Shown here: positions 44,487 through 56,196 of the stretch, one piece after another
Layout of the letters: the number at the start of each line of letters is the position of its first letter
Position numbering within the stretch: the first letter of the stretch is position 1
Assembly (NCBI RefSeq): GCF_937616625.2
Contig: NC_065574.1
Span: 4,402,001 to 4,466,000 of the forward strand
Length of the DNA: 64,000 bases
Direction: 5' to 3'
Origin: Mercurialis annua
Taxonomy: Eukaryota; Streptophyta; Magnoliopsida; Malpighiales; Euphorbiaceae
Notes under the pieces: model-generated
Databases searched by the model: none
Told to the model about the DNA's origin: nothing
Seen by the model: the letters and a program-made list of their open reading frames with translations, nothing else
Made by a program: the position numbers and the translations under genes

Positions 44487-45105
44487 TATGGCTACTTCTT
44501 TATCATATTCTTTGAACCTTATTAGCTCATTAGCTGTACTACTTTTCTTTTACTTCTTTTGAATATTAATTAAAATAAATACATGTTTTTTCCCTACTTT
44601 TTAATTATTCAATGGTTATTTCTAGCACGTTTTATTTGCATTCTCAAAATAAAAAAGTTTGGCATGGATATTTAAGGGTAGTACTAAGAAATTGCACTTG
44701 GATTGCCATTATATTACAGTTTTGCCATCCATGTGTTTTTTCCTATTTGCCGAGCCATCCATTTTTGGTATCTTATTTATAGTCAAATTATATGACTTGA
44801 ATGATCATAGGTGTGATTGAAAAAAAGGGTCCATGATTTTAATTTCATAAATTTAAAATTCACAATTAAAAAAAATGTAATCATAGAAAATTAATAATTA
44901 AAAAATCTCCATGTGAATTCCTTAAATCAGAGGCAATTTTGATAATAAGATAACACGTTGTGTCCTTTTAAGTCATTTAAGATGAGAGATCGTTACTTAA
45001 CACCGTTAGTAGGTAGACGGAGATGTCAGCGCAGAGGATGACCGACTACCAGCGCAAGCGGGACCCATATGAAATTGCAAATCAAAGACAAATATTCTAA
45101 TTCCG

Positions 45106-45175
45106 CACGTGATAAACAACTTCTTAAGTACCAGGGCTAGTTAGGTAATTGCAGCATAAACTCTATGAACACGTG
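45106..45175 (-). promoter_or_regulatory. Two CACGTG G-boxes upstream of JAZ
   Basis: Exact palindromic G-boxes at 45106-45111 and 45170-45175, about 815 and 880 bp upstream of the JAZ start. G-boxes are the MYC2-family target, and JAZ genes are known MYC2 targets in a negative feedback loop. The link to this gene is inferred; the nearest gene on the other side is more than 5 kb away. Confidence 0.55.
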
Positions 45176-48100
45176 TTTATATCGCGTAGCCATCCGGTTT
45201 TGTGGTGATCAAAATCCAACAAAATTACGATCATGGTCCATTGTCAAATCTTTTCATGTGGCTACACTACTTACAATTGTAGGCATAATATTTTATAATA
45301 ATAGAATAGAAAAAATTTATTATTTAAGTTAGTACTTTTTATTAAGAGTAGTTTAAGAATTATTTCATGTATTAATCATCTTCTTAATTTGTGAGTTTGT
45401 TCTAAAATGATACAATTAAAAACAGAGAAAATATTATATTTTTATTATATTATAATATAACAATGTTATATGATGTGAAATTTCATTTTAGATTTTAACT
45501 GTATATTTTATAAAAAGGATGTAATACTGAATGTTATGCCATTAATTTATAATAAAACATTACAATAAAATAATTAGATAATTTTATTATAATAATTACA
45601 ATGGTCGTCAATTAATTTAATATAAATGAAGTTGTTTTCTCTTTGTAAGCATGTCGAGTTATAGTTTTATTTGTAATTTTTTTAATTGAAAAACTAAAGT
45701 AAATTTGTTTTTGTTTAATTAACTATCTAACTATTATATCAAAAGTCGACTAATTTAAATTTGAACCAAGTCTCTTGAGAAATAAAAATATTATACCAAA
45801 CTTTAACATAATTGAAATATTTAGGAGAAATTATAGAAATGGCTAAAAATGGTTTGTTTTTTTTTTCAAAATACAGTTTTCAAATAATATAAATTAATTT
45901 TTATAAGCCCCATATTTAAAAAAATTACATAAAATTTTTTATTTTCTACACTCTATATCAGGATTGTATCTAAGGCGATATTAACAATGTGTATCTTTAA
46001 AGTATATAATATGTATGTATATGCGATTTATTTTTTGTAGGAAAAAAGTTCAAAAGTAAAAATGTTTTTATTTTTAGATAAGGATGTAATTTTTAACTTC
46101 AAGTGTATTTTTAAAGACTAAAGGATTTTTTATAATATTTTTGTAGCGATATTAAGATAAATTTATATTTATATCCGGTCCATGATTATTTGTGAACCAA
46201 AACCAATCAAATAATTGAACATGAATATTTAGTGTTTCTCTATTATTTGATTGGATAATTCCATAAATTTGTCATAAATCAGGTATTGGTTAGAATTTTT
46301 TGATATTAAATAGAGAATTATTGATAAATGTAATATGGATAATCTAAATTTTGAACATGCAAAGAATATCCTTAAGAAATTGTAAATTATGTGGTTACTA
46401 TATTACAAAGTAAATATTACTTTATTTATTTATTTATTGCTGACAGAATTTGGATAAATTATTATCACTTAAATTTAACAATAAAAATTATAAATTATAA
46501 ATAAAAAAAATAAAAATACAACTTCATTAATTTTACTTTTGAATTAAAGATTATTTTTTCATGAGTAATTAAAAAATAATCAATTGAAATATTAGTTAAG
46601 TTTTTTTTTGAAAGGAAATATTAGTTAAGTTTGAATATCTCAAGTTGTCATCTTTGACATTAAGTATTGTTAAATTAAAGGTCAATCAAGATATTTTTAT
46701 TTAAAAATATATAGTTTTTCATCAAAAGTTTCTACCAATTAAATCTAATTATTTTGATGATAATTTTTTTTTGATACAAAAAAGACTTGCCAAAGCCAGA
46801 GAACTCTAAAGAAATCTACACATACGGGGCAAGCATACGCCCGTAATATCGTCCGAAACGAAGCTGAGAAAACCGTCTATCATGCCATCATATTATGAAA
46901 TTTATAGTATATAATAATTACACAATAAATAGGGATTGATTAGAAATTAAATAATATAACAACTTCTAAAAAGCATTGGTTAGAAGATAGGACCATACTA
47001 TTTGTGAAAAAAGAAAAGAAAAGAGAGGACCATATGCAAATTATAAGATATTAATTTGACTAATAAAAAGGTAGCCATGTAGAAAACGTGTGAATAGTGA
47101 ATAGCACCAAGCCACCAATATAATTAGCAAATTGTGGACTGAAAAAAGAAGACAAAATATAATTGTACACTTATGCATTGTCTCTGCGGTGGTTGGGGCA
47201 CAATAGATAATACTGCTCTCTGTTGTCCGGAGGTTCACAAATCTAAACGAGTCTAAATAAAGTTGACTGTGTCAATTCAAAATTTAATTTAATTATAGCA
47301 TACAAATTTAAATTTTATTTAATGTGTATGTATATTCAATTTAAATAAATTAAAGTTCAATAAAATGAATTTTATAATTCATCTAAAATATTTTCATCAT
47401 AACATATAATTTTTAATTAATTATAATTATACAATTTAATTTAAGAAATAAAATATTAAGATAACATAAAATTATTATCTTATGTATAAGAGAATGACTC
47501 GTTTAGATTTGGTTTTTAAAAAAGTCTAATGACTCAATAATATTATCTTTTAAAAAATACATGTATTTATAGCTCAATATTTAGTTTTTTCCACATAATC
47601 ATAATTTCAATAAATATATATATATATAAATTGTAGCCGACTAGATATGTTTTTATAAAAAATCTTTAATTATAATCAATCTTAACAAAAATCAATCGAA
47701 AGATACTTATCAAAATTAAGCTGCAATTTGCATTTGTGTTGTCTCTCTAGAAGGCAATTTTTTTCTTCTTGAGAAAATCCCTGGAACTCTCTTTTTTTTC
47801 TCTAATAAACCCTAGCTGTCTAAAGTTTCTTTCATATTTTTTCTTCGGCAGCCGTCAATGGCTTAATTTTTCTGTTGACGGTAGCCACTCCTTTATTTAT
47901 ATTATTTTAATTTCATAGAATATAATAAATAGCCAATTCTTTTTTATTTTTTGATGGATTCAAATTTATCACGAAGCACAATTCAATTATCAAGAAGCGA
48001 AAATAGATTGAAGATCTTTCATCAACAAAATGGATTTGTCTATGAACTATACTAGTTTTATTTATTTTTTATTGTTTGTCTATTTTATGAATGTTTTATT

Positions 48101-49577
48101 TTATCCTTTCTTTATGAAAGGCTTGTTGTCCTAACTCTGTGAAAGATTTGCTGTCTCTTTTTTAGAAGGAGTTATGATCAAGTGTTGATTAAATCGGATG
48201 TTGTGAGTTTGCGGGTGATTGTAAAAGTTTGAATGAAGAGTGATTGAAAATTGCACTTAATTCACGAAACAGTTAGTAATTTGTTTTTATTTTCGTAAGT
48301 AAGATCTGCGAATCAGGCAGCATATTGTCTGTTCCATGTCAGGTCATCGGGTTTAGTTTTCAAATTATTCCGAATTTTTTATAAATGTAACTGTTTCATA
48401 TTTAATTTAATGAAATCCGATGAATTTAAAAAAAAATCCCTTGAGAGTTTCTAATATCTGTATCATTTCAATAATTAAATATTGTGCAGTCAAAATGATT
48501 CAATTTTATCCCACAATTGAATGGTCACTCAAAAGAATTAGACAAATAAAATTGACCACTTATTTTTTATCATTTCATTTTTGTTACATAAACAGAGAAG
48601 AGTCTAAATATAAATAAATAAATAAATAACTAAAAAGGAAACATTAAGCTTTGGGTCATGGGCCATGGGCTTTTTGTGTAGAAGAACATAAAGAGAAAAC
48701 ACAATCTCTTGGGCCTAATGAAACAGTAATACACATAGACATGTTCGCTTTCATAGAAGGTGCCAATCTAAATTAGAAGGAAGGCGAAAACAAAAATCAG
48801 CACCGGAAGGACCACTTATTTGTTTGTTTACCGGGTTCGGCACACTTTGTTCGCGCAACTATATATCTTTCAAATTTAATCAAGGATATTTTATAACTTT
48901 ACGGGCCCGGTTTGAACCGATCTCGGACACTACCTGATAGGCTTTATTATCATTTATGCAAACACGAATCCGGCCCGACTTGTTATATGCTACCCAAAAC
49001 CGGCCACCCTCTATGTAAGCGATTGTGCTTTTCCAAATTTATATGAGAAATCACATAAAAATAAAAGCTAGAGTGCACCCATAAATGGCAGGATTTTTCG
49101 GACTCAAGCTCAAGCCGGTCTTAAGACAAAAACCAATATCCAAGCCCATCTAAAAACAGATTGGCCTGGATGGATACTCATACCCATAAATATATCCAAA
49201 TACACATCTTATACCATAGAAAGGGTAACTATGTAATAGCAAAGACTTAAGGGATTCAATTTGTTCCTAACATTACATGCTTGGACAATTAATATGATAA
49301 TTAGTTTTTCTTATCAAATAATCCATTAACTTTTTGAACTTTTTATTAATCATACCAAATTATTGATTTAGAATAATTATAAAAAACTAATTAATAAAAA
49401 TTAAATTAATCAATCATAATTTGGGCTAATGGATAAAAGTTGGTAATAAGTTCAGCAGATTAACTGATAACAAAAACTGAATTTAGCGTCTTAGAAGGTA
49501 AATTGATATTTAAGTCTAGAAAAACTATTGCACACAACGGTTGCGCCATGTTATTCATGCAGCAAATCAATAGTGTA
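45176..49577. other. Long AT-rich intergenic region
   Basis: About 4.4 kb without a supported gene. It holds A/T-rich low-complexity DNA, short microsatellite runs (for example AAATAAATAAATAAATA near 48612) and short open frames without motifs. The 47.7-48.3 kb part contains AAACCCTAGC and leader-like sequence, but no exon chain could be built. Confidence 0.4.
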
Positions 49578-49915
49578 CTAGGTAATACGGAAACGGAAAC
49601 GTACGAAACGGACATAGAAAAACGACAAATTTTTAAAATGAAGGACACGAAACGTGGGGGAAACGTCTAAATAATAAAAATAGGGATACATTTACAATAC
49701 TAGAAAATATAAATGTTACATATATTAAATTTTATTTATATATTTATGTCAATTAATAAAATAAATTAACATAATTCAACTCAACAAAAATAAGAAGATA
49801 AGTTTTATTGTAGATAAAATAAACAATAAAAATTGCGGGTTTCAAAGAGTTTCCGGTTTTCGAAACGTTTCTGAAACGAGACACGCAACTTTATCGAAGT
49901 TTTCGTGCTTCTTAG
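49578..49915. mobile_element. MITE-like element with CTAGGTAATACGG ends
   Basis: The left end CTAGGTAATACGGAAACGG and (inverted) CTAAGAAGCACGAAAACTTCG agree imperfectly. The interior is rich in GAAACG / CGTTTC motifs pointing inward from both ends. The flanks ATAGTGTAC-like and ATCGTGCAT-like are only a weak TSD, so the type is uncertain. Confidence 0.45.
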
Positions 49916-50218
49916 ATCGTGCATTAATCATATAAAAAAGTTAATAATAAAAAAATTAAACAATAATTAAAAAAAATTATCGCAAATACTCACTGACTTG
50001 TTGTAAAAGAGATCTGGCAAAATAAATACATAATAAACACTTTTAAGAAAAAATTATTACATGCAACAATTGCGTAATGAGACAAATGAATAGTGCATTA
50101 ACCAAGTTTCACTGACAATAACAAAATATACTACAAATGTTTGTCAATTACCAGAAATGCCCTTGAATAATTTTTAAATGCTTACTTTTTTTTTGTTACA
50201 AGAGGAAAAAAACTTGGA

Positions 50219-50960
50219 TTGGAAGTAAGAAAGGTTGATTTGGTAAATACAAGTAAAAACGGTTACAACGGTATTTCTGACAAACCAATTCAAGCCATAG
50301 AATTTGCTTTCTTCTCTTATTCCACTCTCAAATTGAAGGGATCTCTTGCACTTGCTAAAAACAAAATAATGAAGAAACCAACAAAATTAGACTCAAGAAC
50401 CGAAAATTTAGCAAAATCAACACACCCTCAAAAAATTTCACTGCCAAAATTACATTCATGAGGCTTCTAATCTTCTCGAATTACACCTCGAAAACAACAA
50501 ATTTACGGGTAATATTCCGCCTATTGTGAAATCAACGTTGAAAACGTTTAATGTATCTAACAATAAACTAAAAAGAAAAATTCCTTACGGGTAGAGAAAT
50601 TCCTGAGTTATTATGCCGGAAATTCTGATATTTGCAGCGAAAAGATCAGAAAAGCATGTAAACCGCTTCTTTAACTGCAGCAACAGTAACACACACAGCG
50701 TTACTTCGATCAGCCAAATCTACAATTTCCAAGAAAAATGAAGCTGAGAGGACAACAAGTGCAGGGATTATAACATTGGCTATAATGTTACTTTCTGTAG
50801 CAGCTGTGATTTTATTTAAATTACGGCGGAAAGAAGACGATTTCGAGGTGAGCGGACAGGACAGCAGTACCGCTACTGGCGGTGCTAATGAGGAGATGGT
50901 TGAGGTTCAAGTTACAATGCCAGGTAGTGTCAAGAAATCCCATGACGCTAAGATAATAAA
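50219..50960 (+). pseudogene. Pollen receptor-like kinase (LRR-RLK) relic
   Basis: Fragments in order: the leucine-rich repeat LLELHLENNKFTGNIPPI and TFNVSNNKL (about 50464-50570), a stop, cysteine-rich linker traces, then a membrane segment ITLAIMLLSVAAVILFKLRR (about 50770-50830). A juxtamembrane stretch ending in VEVQVTMP matches the VEVRV phrase before the kinase of plant PRK-type receptors. The kinase domain is absent and several stops and frame changes intervene. A 5' fragment with weak LRR traces (50219-50458) probably belongs to it. Confidence 0.65.
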
Positions 50961-51376
50961 AACAAAAACAAATTTCATAAATGATATCCGTATGACCGAA
51001 AACAACATCGGTTGTGTACTGTGGGAAAGATATACATCCTGAAGGAAGACTAAATCAGAAAGCATAATAGCATATACCATGCAAGAGATATGCCATAGGA
51101 AAAGCAGTGAAATGATAAGTTCACTTTTGGAACCCCCACATTTAAGAATATTAGTTCTTAAGAATTTTTCCACATACACTACAAATGACAATCCATCTTT
51201 TGAAAATTACATATTGAGGAATTACAACATTTCCAAAGACACTATATAAATGCTGGTTTCTAGAAAACATGTACTTCCTTGGGAGATCTAAGCATAATGC
51301 TACTAGAGTTTACAGTAATTTGTACCTTCTAAATAAAAAAAGATGATATTTAAGATGCCAAGAAATGACCACTTAC
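50961..51376. other. Spacer between relics
   Basis: No recognisable exon. It may hold the unrecognisable 3' part of the NDA relic, which points this way. Confidence 0.35.
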
Positions 51377-52490
51377 CTTCCACCTGGAGATTTTGGGAGG
51401 TCCAGAGATTTCACAAGAGGTGAGGGCCAACACCTGTAGACCAAACCAATAGACCATATGGAACCTCTGAGCCGTCACTTAGAATTAGCTTCTGAGGATT
51501 AACATCACGGACAAGGCGGACTCCTGACTGAAGGAAAAAGGGAACAGAAAAATTAATAAACGGTGAGAAATATCAAGTGTCTTCCGAAAATCAAATAATT
51601 GAGTTATATATCCAACTGTCTACTAAGTATTGTGTTTACTGAAAAAACATGCACAATAAGTTTATAATGGAACAATTCCATCTGATGCTGAATATAATAC
51701 AGCTTAGTCAAAAGGGAAAATCTAAACTGCACTTCATATAATACGGGATGTTTCCAAATCCTTTCATAAGTAATCTTCTTACTTAAGTTATAACTTACAG
51801 GGAATTACACTGATATTGTAAATAGTCAGTTTTCTGTGAGTAAATGGAATAAATTATTCAGAGAGAAGTAAGCAAACTTTTAGTCGGTTAAAGATTTCTT
51901 ACCTTTATCAACTGCTTAGTAGCATAGTGACGGAGGCGATGATCAAAGGAAGATTATATCTCATTTGCCTGTGAATAATAAGCAATCTGATTAATTCTGC
52001 GATGCAATATTAATGATTCAGATAAGGGAAGCAGGCAAAATAAAGGTCCTATGATGTGCTAGTACTAGAACAATTAGCAACCACAACGAAAGCATTCCTT
52101 TTAGCAGAGATAGCATAAGTACATACTACAACATTAAAATTAAGAATGAGGAAACCTCAATCAGTGAGACATGGATATAATATTTGACATCGGCATATCT
52201 TTGGCGAACGTCTCTCATGATAAAATGACTAAGTTCACCACTGAATTCAACTCCTGTGGCACCTCCTACAACAGCACAGTGTAACAATTTGCTTTTCTCT
52301 TCTTCCGAAATACCTGAAAAACCATATAATACAATATAAAGTGTATAAGACCAAGAAGAGAACAGGAGCAGTTACTAAAATAGATGGAAAGAACAAAGGG
52401 GTTAGTCTGCATACCAGGCACATCAGAAAGCATCAAGTTCAGGAGTAGCTTCCTCCGAATTTCTTGATCATGGTGATTCGCAAAGAAAAG
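51377..52490 (-). pseudogene. Alternative NAD(P)H dehydrogenase NDA pseudogene
   Basis: Minus-strand exon blocks with surviving splice borders: about 52415-52490 (HHDQEIRRKLLLNLMLSDVPG), 52156-52313, 51903-51968 and 51377-51527. Type II NAD(P)H dehydrogenases of the inner mitochondrial membrane bypass complex I. The second block reads [20 protein letters not shown] then [13 protein letters not shown]: the second dinucleotide-binding GGGPTGVEF has lost residues. The third has ANEI, a TAA stop, then SSFDHRLRHYATKQL. The fourth has [14 protein letters not shown], then a frameshift before [14 protein letters not shown]. The N-terminal and C-terminal exons are missing. It lies 300 bp downstream of FAD3 in the same orientation. 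Confidence 0.85.
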
Positions 52491-52804
52491 TAGCATGCTC
52501 TTAATCTCTTGATTTAAAGAAGAAAAATAAAAACACACACATACAACAAAATGAGACAAATTAATTATGATGCCATGTAGATGGAGGTGAATGTGGCATG
52601 TCATGATGTAAGTTTGATCACATGTTGTAGCTGGAGAACAAAAGTAAGGAGCAGAACAAGTTTTTTGTTTTTTTGTTTTAAAGAAGTAACAGTAGAGTAT
52701 TATTGCCAAAACAAAGCACCATAACATTGAACATCCCTAGCTACAATAGCAGCTCTCGTACACTACTAATGACTAGCTAGCTGTTTCCTCAAGGAAACTA
52801 ACTC

Positions 52805-54496
52805 TCATATTAACTTAGATTTTGCCAATTTCTTATACAGCCCAGGATCCGTCTGATAGAACACCACCTCTCCAACGTCGTCCACATAGTGATCTTCACT
52901 GAAGCTTTTTGCTAGATTTTCAAATAAGTGAAATGGAAACGGTCCTGATTTCTTTGGCTCTCTGTAGTACTTTCCCAACGTTCCCTTTGCTGCCTTTGTC
53001 TGCAATTCAAACATTCTTATCAATAGGCAAGCATACTTATATTACATGTACTATATATAAAAGCACGGATGAACGGAGGGAATGCACTAACCGCTTCTAC
53101 TAAATGATAATGTGGGATTTGAGGAAACAAATGGTGTATAACATGCGTGCCAATATCATGGTGGATGTTGTTAATCCATCCATAGTCCCGATCAATTGTT
53201 GTAAGTCCTCCGCGAAGATAACTCCATTCCTGTCAATACATTTATTAGTTGATTGATTCATTCCACCACATTTCATCATCAATACTAAAATTCACTTGTT
53301 ACCTTTCCGCGGTACCAGGGGAGTTTCTCCTCGTGTCCGTGGTGATGCAGGTATGTAACGAAATCCAGCCACATGACGAAAATTACATACGGAACACCGT
53401 AGAGCTTAAGAACCGGGGCGGAACCAAACATGAAGCAGGAATAAGCGAGTAGAAGAAGCATCAAGCTCCAACACACGGTGGAAGTAAGGACGGCAGAGCG
53501 TTCATTAGGGACAAACAATTCGCTGTAGGGATTGAAGTGTGAACCTTTTTTGCCTGGACTTCTAGAAAACTGAAAATGCATACAGCCCAACAGCAATATT
53601 AAAATCCAGATTTCAATTTGGAAATGTGAAATCAGTGTTAGTTAGGTGTTACCAGATATGCAGGGTATGCAAGCAAAGGGAGAGGCACAGTAAATCTCAT
53701 AATCCGGGTCATCAAATCCAAACTATTATAGATCTTCTCAGGCAGCTGAAATAAAATGCAAGATAACAGCTTTTGCTTTAATCCAACATTATAAAATAGT
53801 AATTGAAAGAAAAAGAAGAAAACTTGCCGGAACCCAAGATTCATCCTTTTCGACATTTCCATGATTCTGATGGTGAGTCCGGTGGCTAATTCTCCTGAGC
53901 AACAAGAAATGCATGTGTTAATGGGGAACTCAGCGTTTTTCGGAGGAAATGAACCAACAACCTTAGCAGAAATGCTGTTAAAAGCCTATACCATTTGAAC
54001 TACAACTCGAATTGAATTAAAAAAACGACATAGCAGAATGCTGCCAAATGCTTATACCATTTGAACTTACCATCCATGATAAGGAACCAGAATAAAAGAA
54101 TGCAGGAGATGGCCCATCACATTATTGAGCAAAGTGGAATCAGAAAAGCTCCCATGTCCACTGCAAATAAAGAAACAATTCAGAAAAACATACATGCATT
54201 CGTATATATATATGGGAGATATGAAATGATTACCAATCGTGGCCGAGAACGAAGACAGCCCAGAACATGGTACCCTGAGCAGCCCAATAGAAGGGCCAAA
54301 CCCCCCAAGAATTGAAGTAAAGAGCGGCAGCCGCCAGAGCCAAGATAATGAGAGCATCTCTGAGAACGTAGGTGAGGGACCTCCATGGATTCTTGATCCA
54401 GCAGTGCTTAGGAATAGCCGCGCGGATCTCGGCAATCTTGAATGGAGGAGGATTGCTCGGGTCGAAATCTGCATCTCCGTTGGGACTCATTTGCAT
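52805..54496 (-). CDS. FAD3: Microsomal omega-3 fatty acid desaturase
   Basis: Seven exons on the minus strand: 54234-54496, 54071-54160, 53828-53894, 53653-53745, 53303-53569, 53092-53229 and 52805-52999 (1113 nt, 370 aa). It converts linoleate (18:2) to alpha-linolenate (18:3) on phospholipids in the ER. The three histidine boxes are present: HDCGH (across exon 1-2), HRTHH (exon 3) and HVIHH (exon 6). Other family landmarks are [21 protein letters not shown] and [17 protein letters not shown]. There is no plastid transit peptide, and the C-terminus KSKLI fits a KxKxx dilysine ER-retrieval signal. Two oddities stand out. Intron 3 uses a GC donor (CCG|GCAAGT). Also, the fifth exon is 267 nt, where I recall separate 186-nt and 81-nt exons in plant omega-3 desaturases. 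ATG at 54496 was chosen; an in-frame ATG six bases later is equally possible. The frame is intact throughout. Confidence 0.95.
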
Positions 54497-54565
54497 CCAC
54501 TAACTAGGTTGAGGACACAGAGTGCAGAGAGTGGGTAGCTGCAGCTGGAGATTCACATACACTTA

Positions 54566-54584
54566 AATATATATATATATATAT
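54566..54584. promoter_or_regulatory. (AT)n tract in the FAD3 promoter position
   Basis: A run of about nine AT units 70-90 bp upstream of the FAD3 ATG. It contains TATATATA and may serve as the TATA box. Being a microsatellite, its length could vary between individuals. Confidence 0.45.
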
Positions 54585-55817
54585 GGTACTGGCAGATACA
54601 ACCACACGTAAAATGTAGCACATGACAGTCGTTGCGTCATGTATCGTTACGCTCTTCTAACTTAAATGAGGTCAATATATTTATATATGCACTCGTTTAA
54701 ATTTGGGTCACAGTTTGATCTCTGTAAAAACTACTTAATTCGATTTCTGGACCACTTAAATAAAGTCTAGGTTCGAACCTTATTTAACTAAACAGTTGTT
54801 GCTTTTATTTATAATTACTCTAATATTATAAAATAATTTCAATTTATAATTTTTAAATAGTTAAAAGATTTAAAATAGGGTAAATAAGTAAAAATAGCTA
54901 TCAATGAGAAAATATTCAAAATAAATCTTTATATATCGACATTTGTTTGAAAGTCAAAAAAAATAGTTACTCATGTTTGATCATGAAATTTGAAATGAGT
55001 ATAGAATCTACAGAATCGTAATTTTGATTAAAATGATGGACAAAAAACACAAATATAAGAGGCTCTTACTAGTATAAAGTAATCATCATTGTTAGCTTAT
55101 CATCATTCAAAAAGTAACATAATAGTACTAAATAAATTATAGATCTAAACTTTGAATAATCAACGGGCCTTAATTATGGTTCAGTTTTAATATTAAATTT
55201 TACTATTTCGATGAGAAGATTTTAGATAAATAAAATGTATAATTTTTGCAGAATTTACAAATTTAACTGAACTTCGTCGTTTGTAAAAGGTTATATAAAA
55301 AATTCAAATTTTTTTAAATCCTCCGAATTTTAATTAAAACCCACATACGAAAAGGTTAAACTTTTCATATTTTTTTTAAGAATGATGAATTATTTTTAAA
55401 TTTGATTATCTTAAAGATACTTTTATAAATGTAAATATTTTACATTGAATCCAAAATGTGTAATTTATAGATTCATGGGTTTTACACTTCATAAATTTAG
55501 AACCACTAAAATTTGATAAAATTAATAAATATTAAAATTCTCAATCCAAATTCATGTTAGATTGAAACATGATATAATAACCATGACAAAATTCAAATGG
55601 TATACATACTATTTAGTAAATTATTAGATCGTGAATTTAGTTTCTGCCAGCGCTTCCCTCTCCCTAATTATGAAAAAAAAGCGTAAAATGGAAATCGACT
55701 TCAGTTGATTGTAAAACAAAAGCAACCGCCATGACTGAGACAAAATAGATGTTCATTTAAAATCTCAATGACATTGATATTTATGCAATCTCACATCTTT
55801 ATTAATCAAAAACAATA
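54585..55817. other. AT-rich spacer
   Basis: No gene recognised. AGGGTAAATAAGTAAAAATA near 54887 resembles a MITE end, but no partner was found. Confidence 0.35.
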
Positions 55818-56196
55818 AGTACATGGTAAATGTCTCCGTCGGCCAAAATTTAAGTTTCTCTTCATTGAAAACAATAACAATTTAATTTAATATAAGATAC
55901 ATAGTATTATAAATATTGGTTTATATAAAAATAAGAACAAGTTTGACTATATACTCTGGCTGTGTCAATTTTGGCAAATAAGCAATCAATTTTGTTGTTA
56001 ATTTAATGTAATTGGTTAGGGGTGTTACCACTATTTTAGGTGGCTGCTGCTGCACTTTATGTTATATTATTGCCACTGTTACAGTTTGATAGTGACAGTG
56101 ATAATATAAATGTGTGGCTACCAGTGGCGTTGGAACGAAGTTGCAAGTTCTTTTAAAAAAAAAAATATTGAATTTAAGCTATGAATAGATTAAATT
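55818..56196 (+). repeat. Segmental direct repeat, copy 1
   Basis: Non-coding segment of about 380 bp that recurs at 58222-58606 with high similarity. Shared phrases include GTCGGCCAAAATTTAA, TTTGACTATATACT, GTGTTACCACTATTTTAGGT and TGAATTTAAGCTATGAATAG. A further match (GAGTTAGGTTAGAAA) occurs at about 56760 and 58757, so the duplicated unit was longer and has diverged internally. No frame is shared between copies. Confidence 0.85.

Noticed and set aside
52266..52727. Minus-strand 153-codon frame as a separate gene
   Set aside because: Part of it is the decayed NDA exon and the rest is intron-like; it is not an independent protein.
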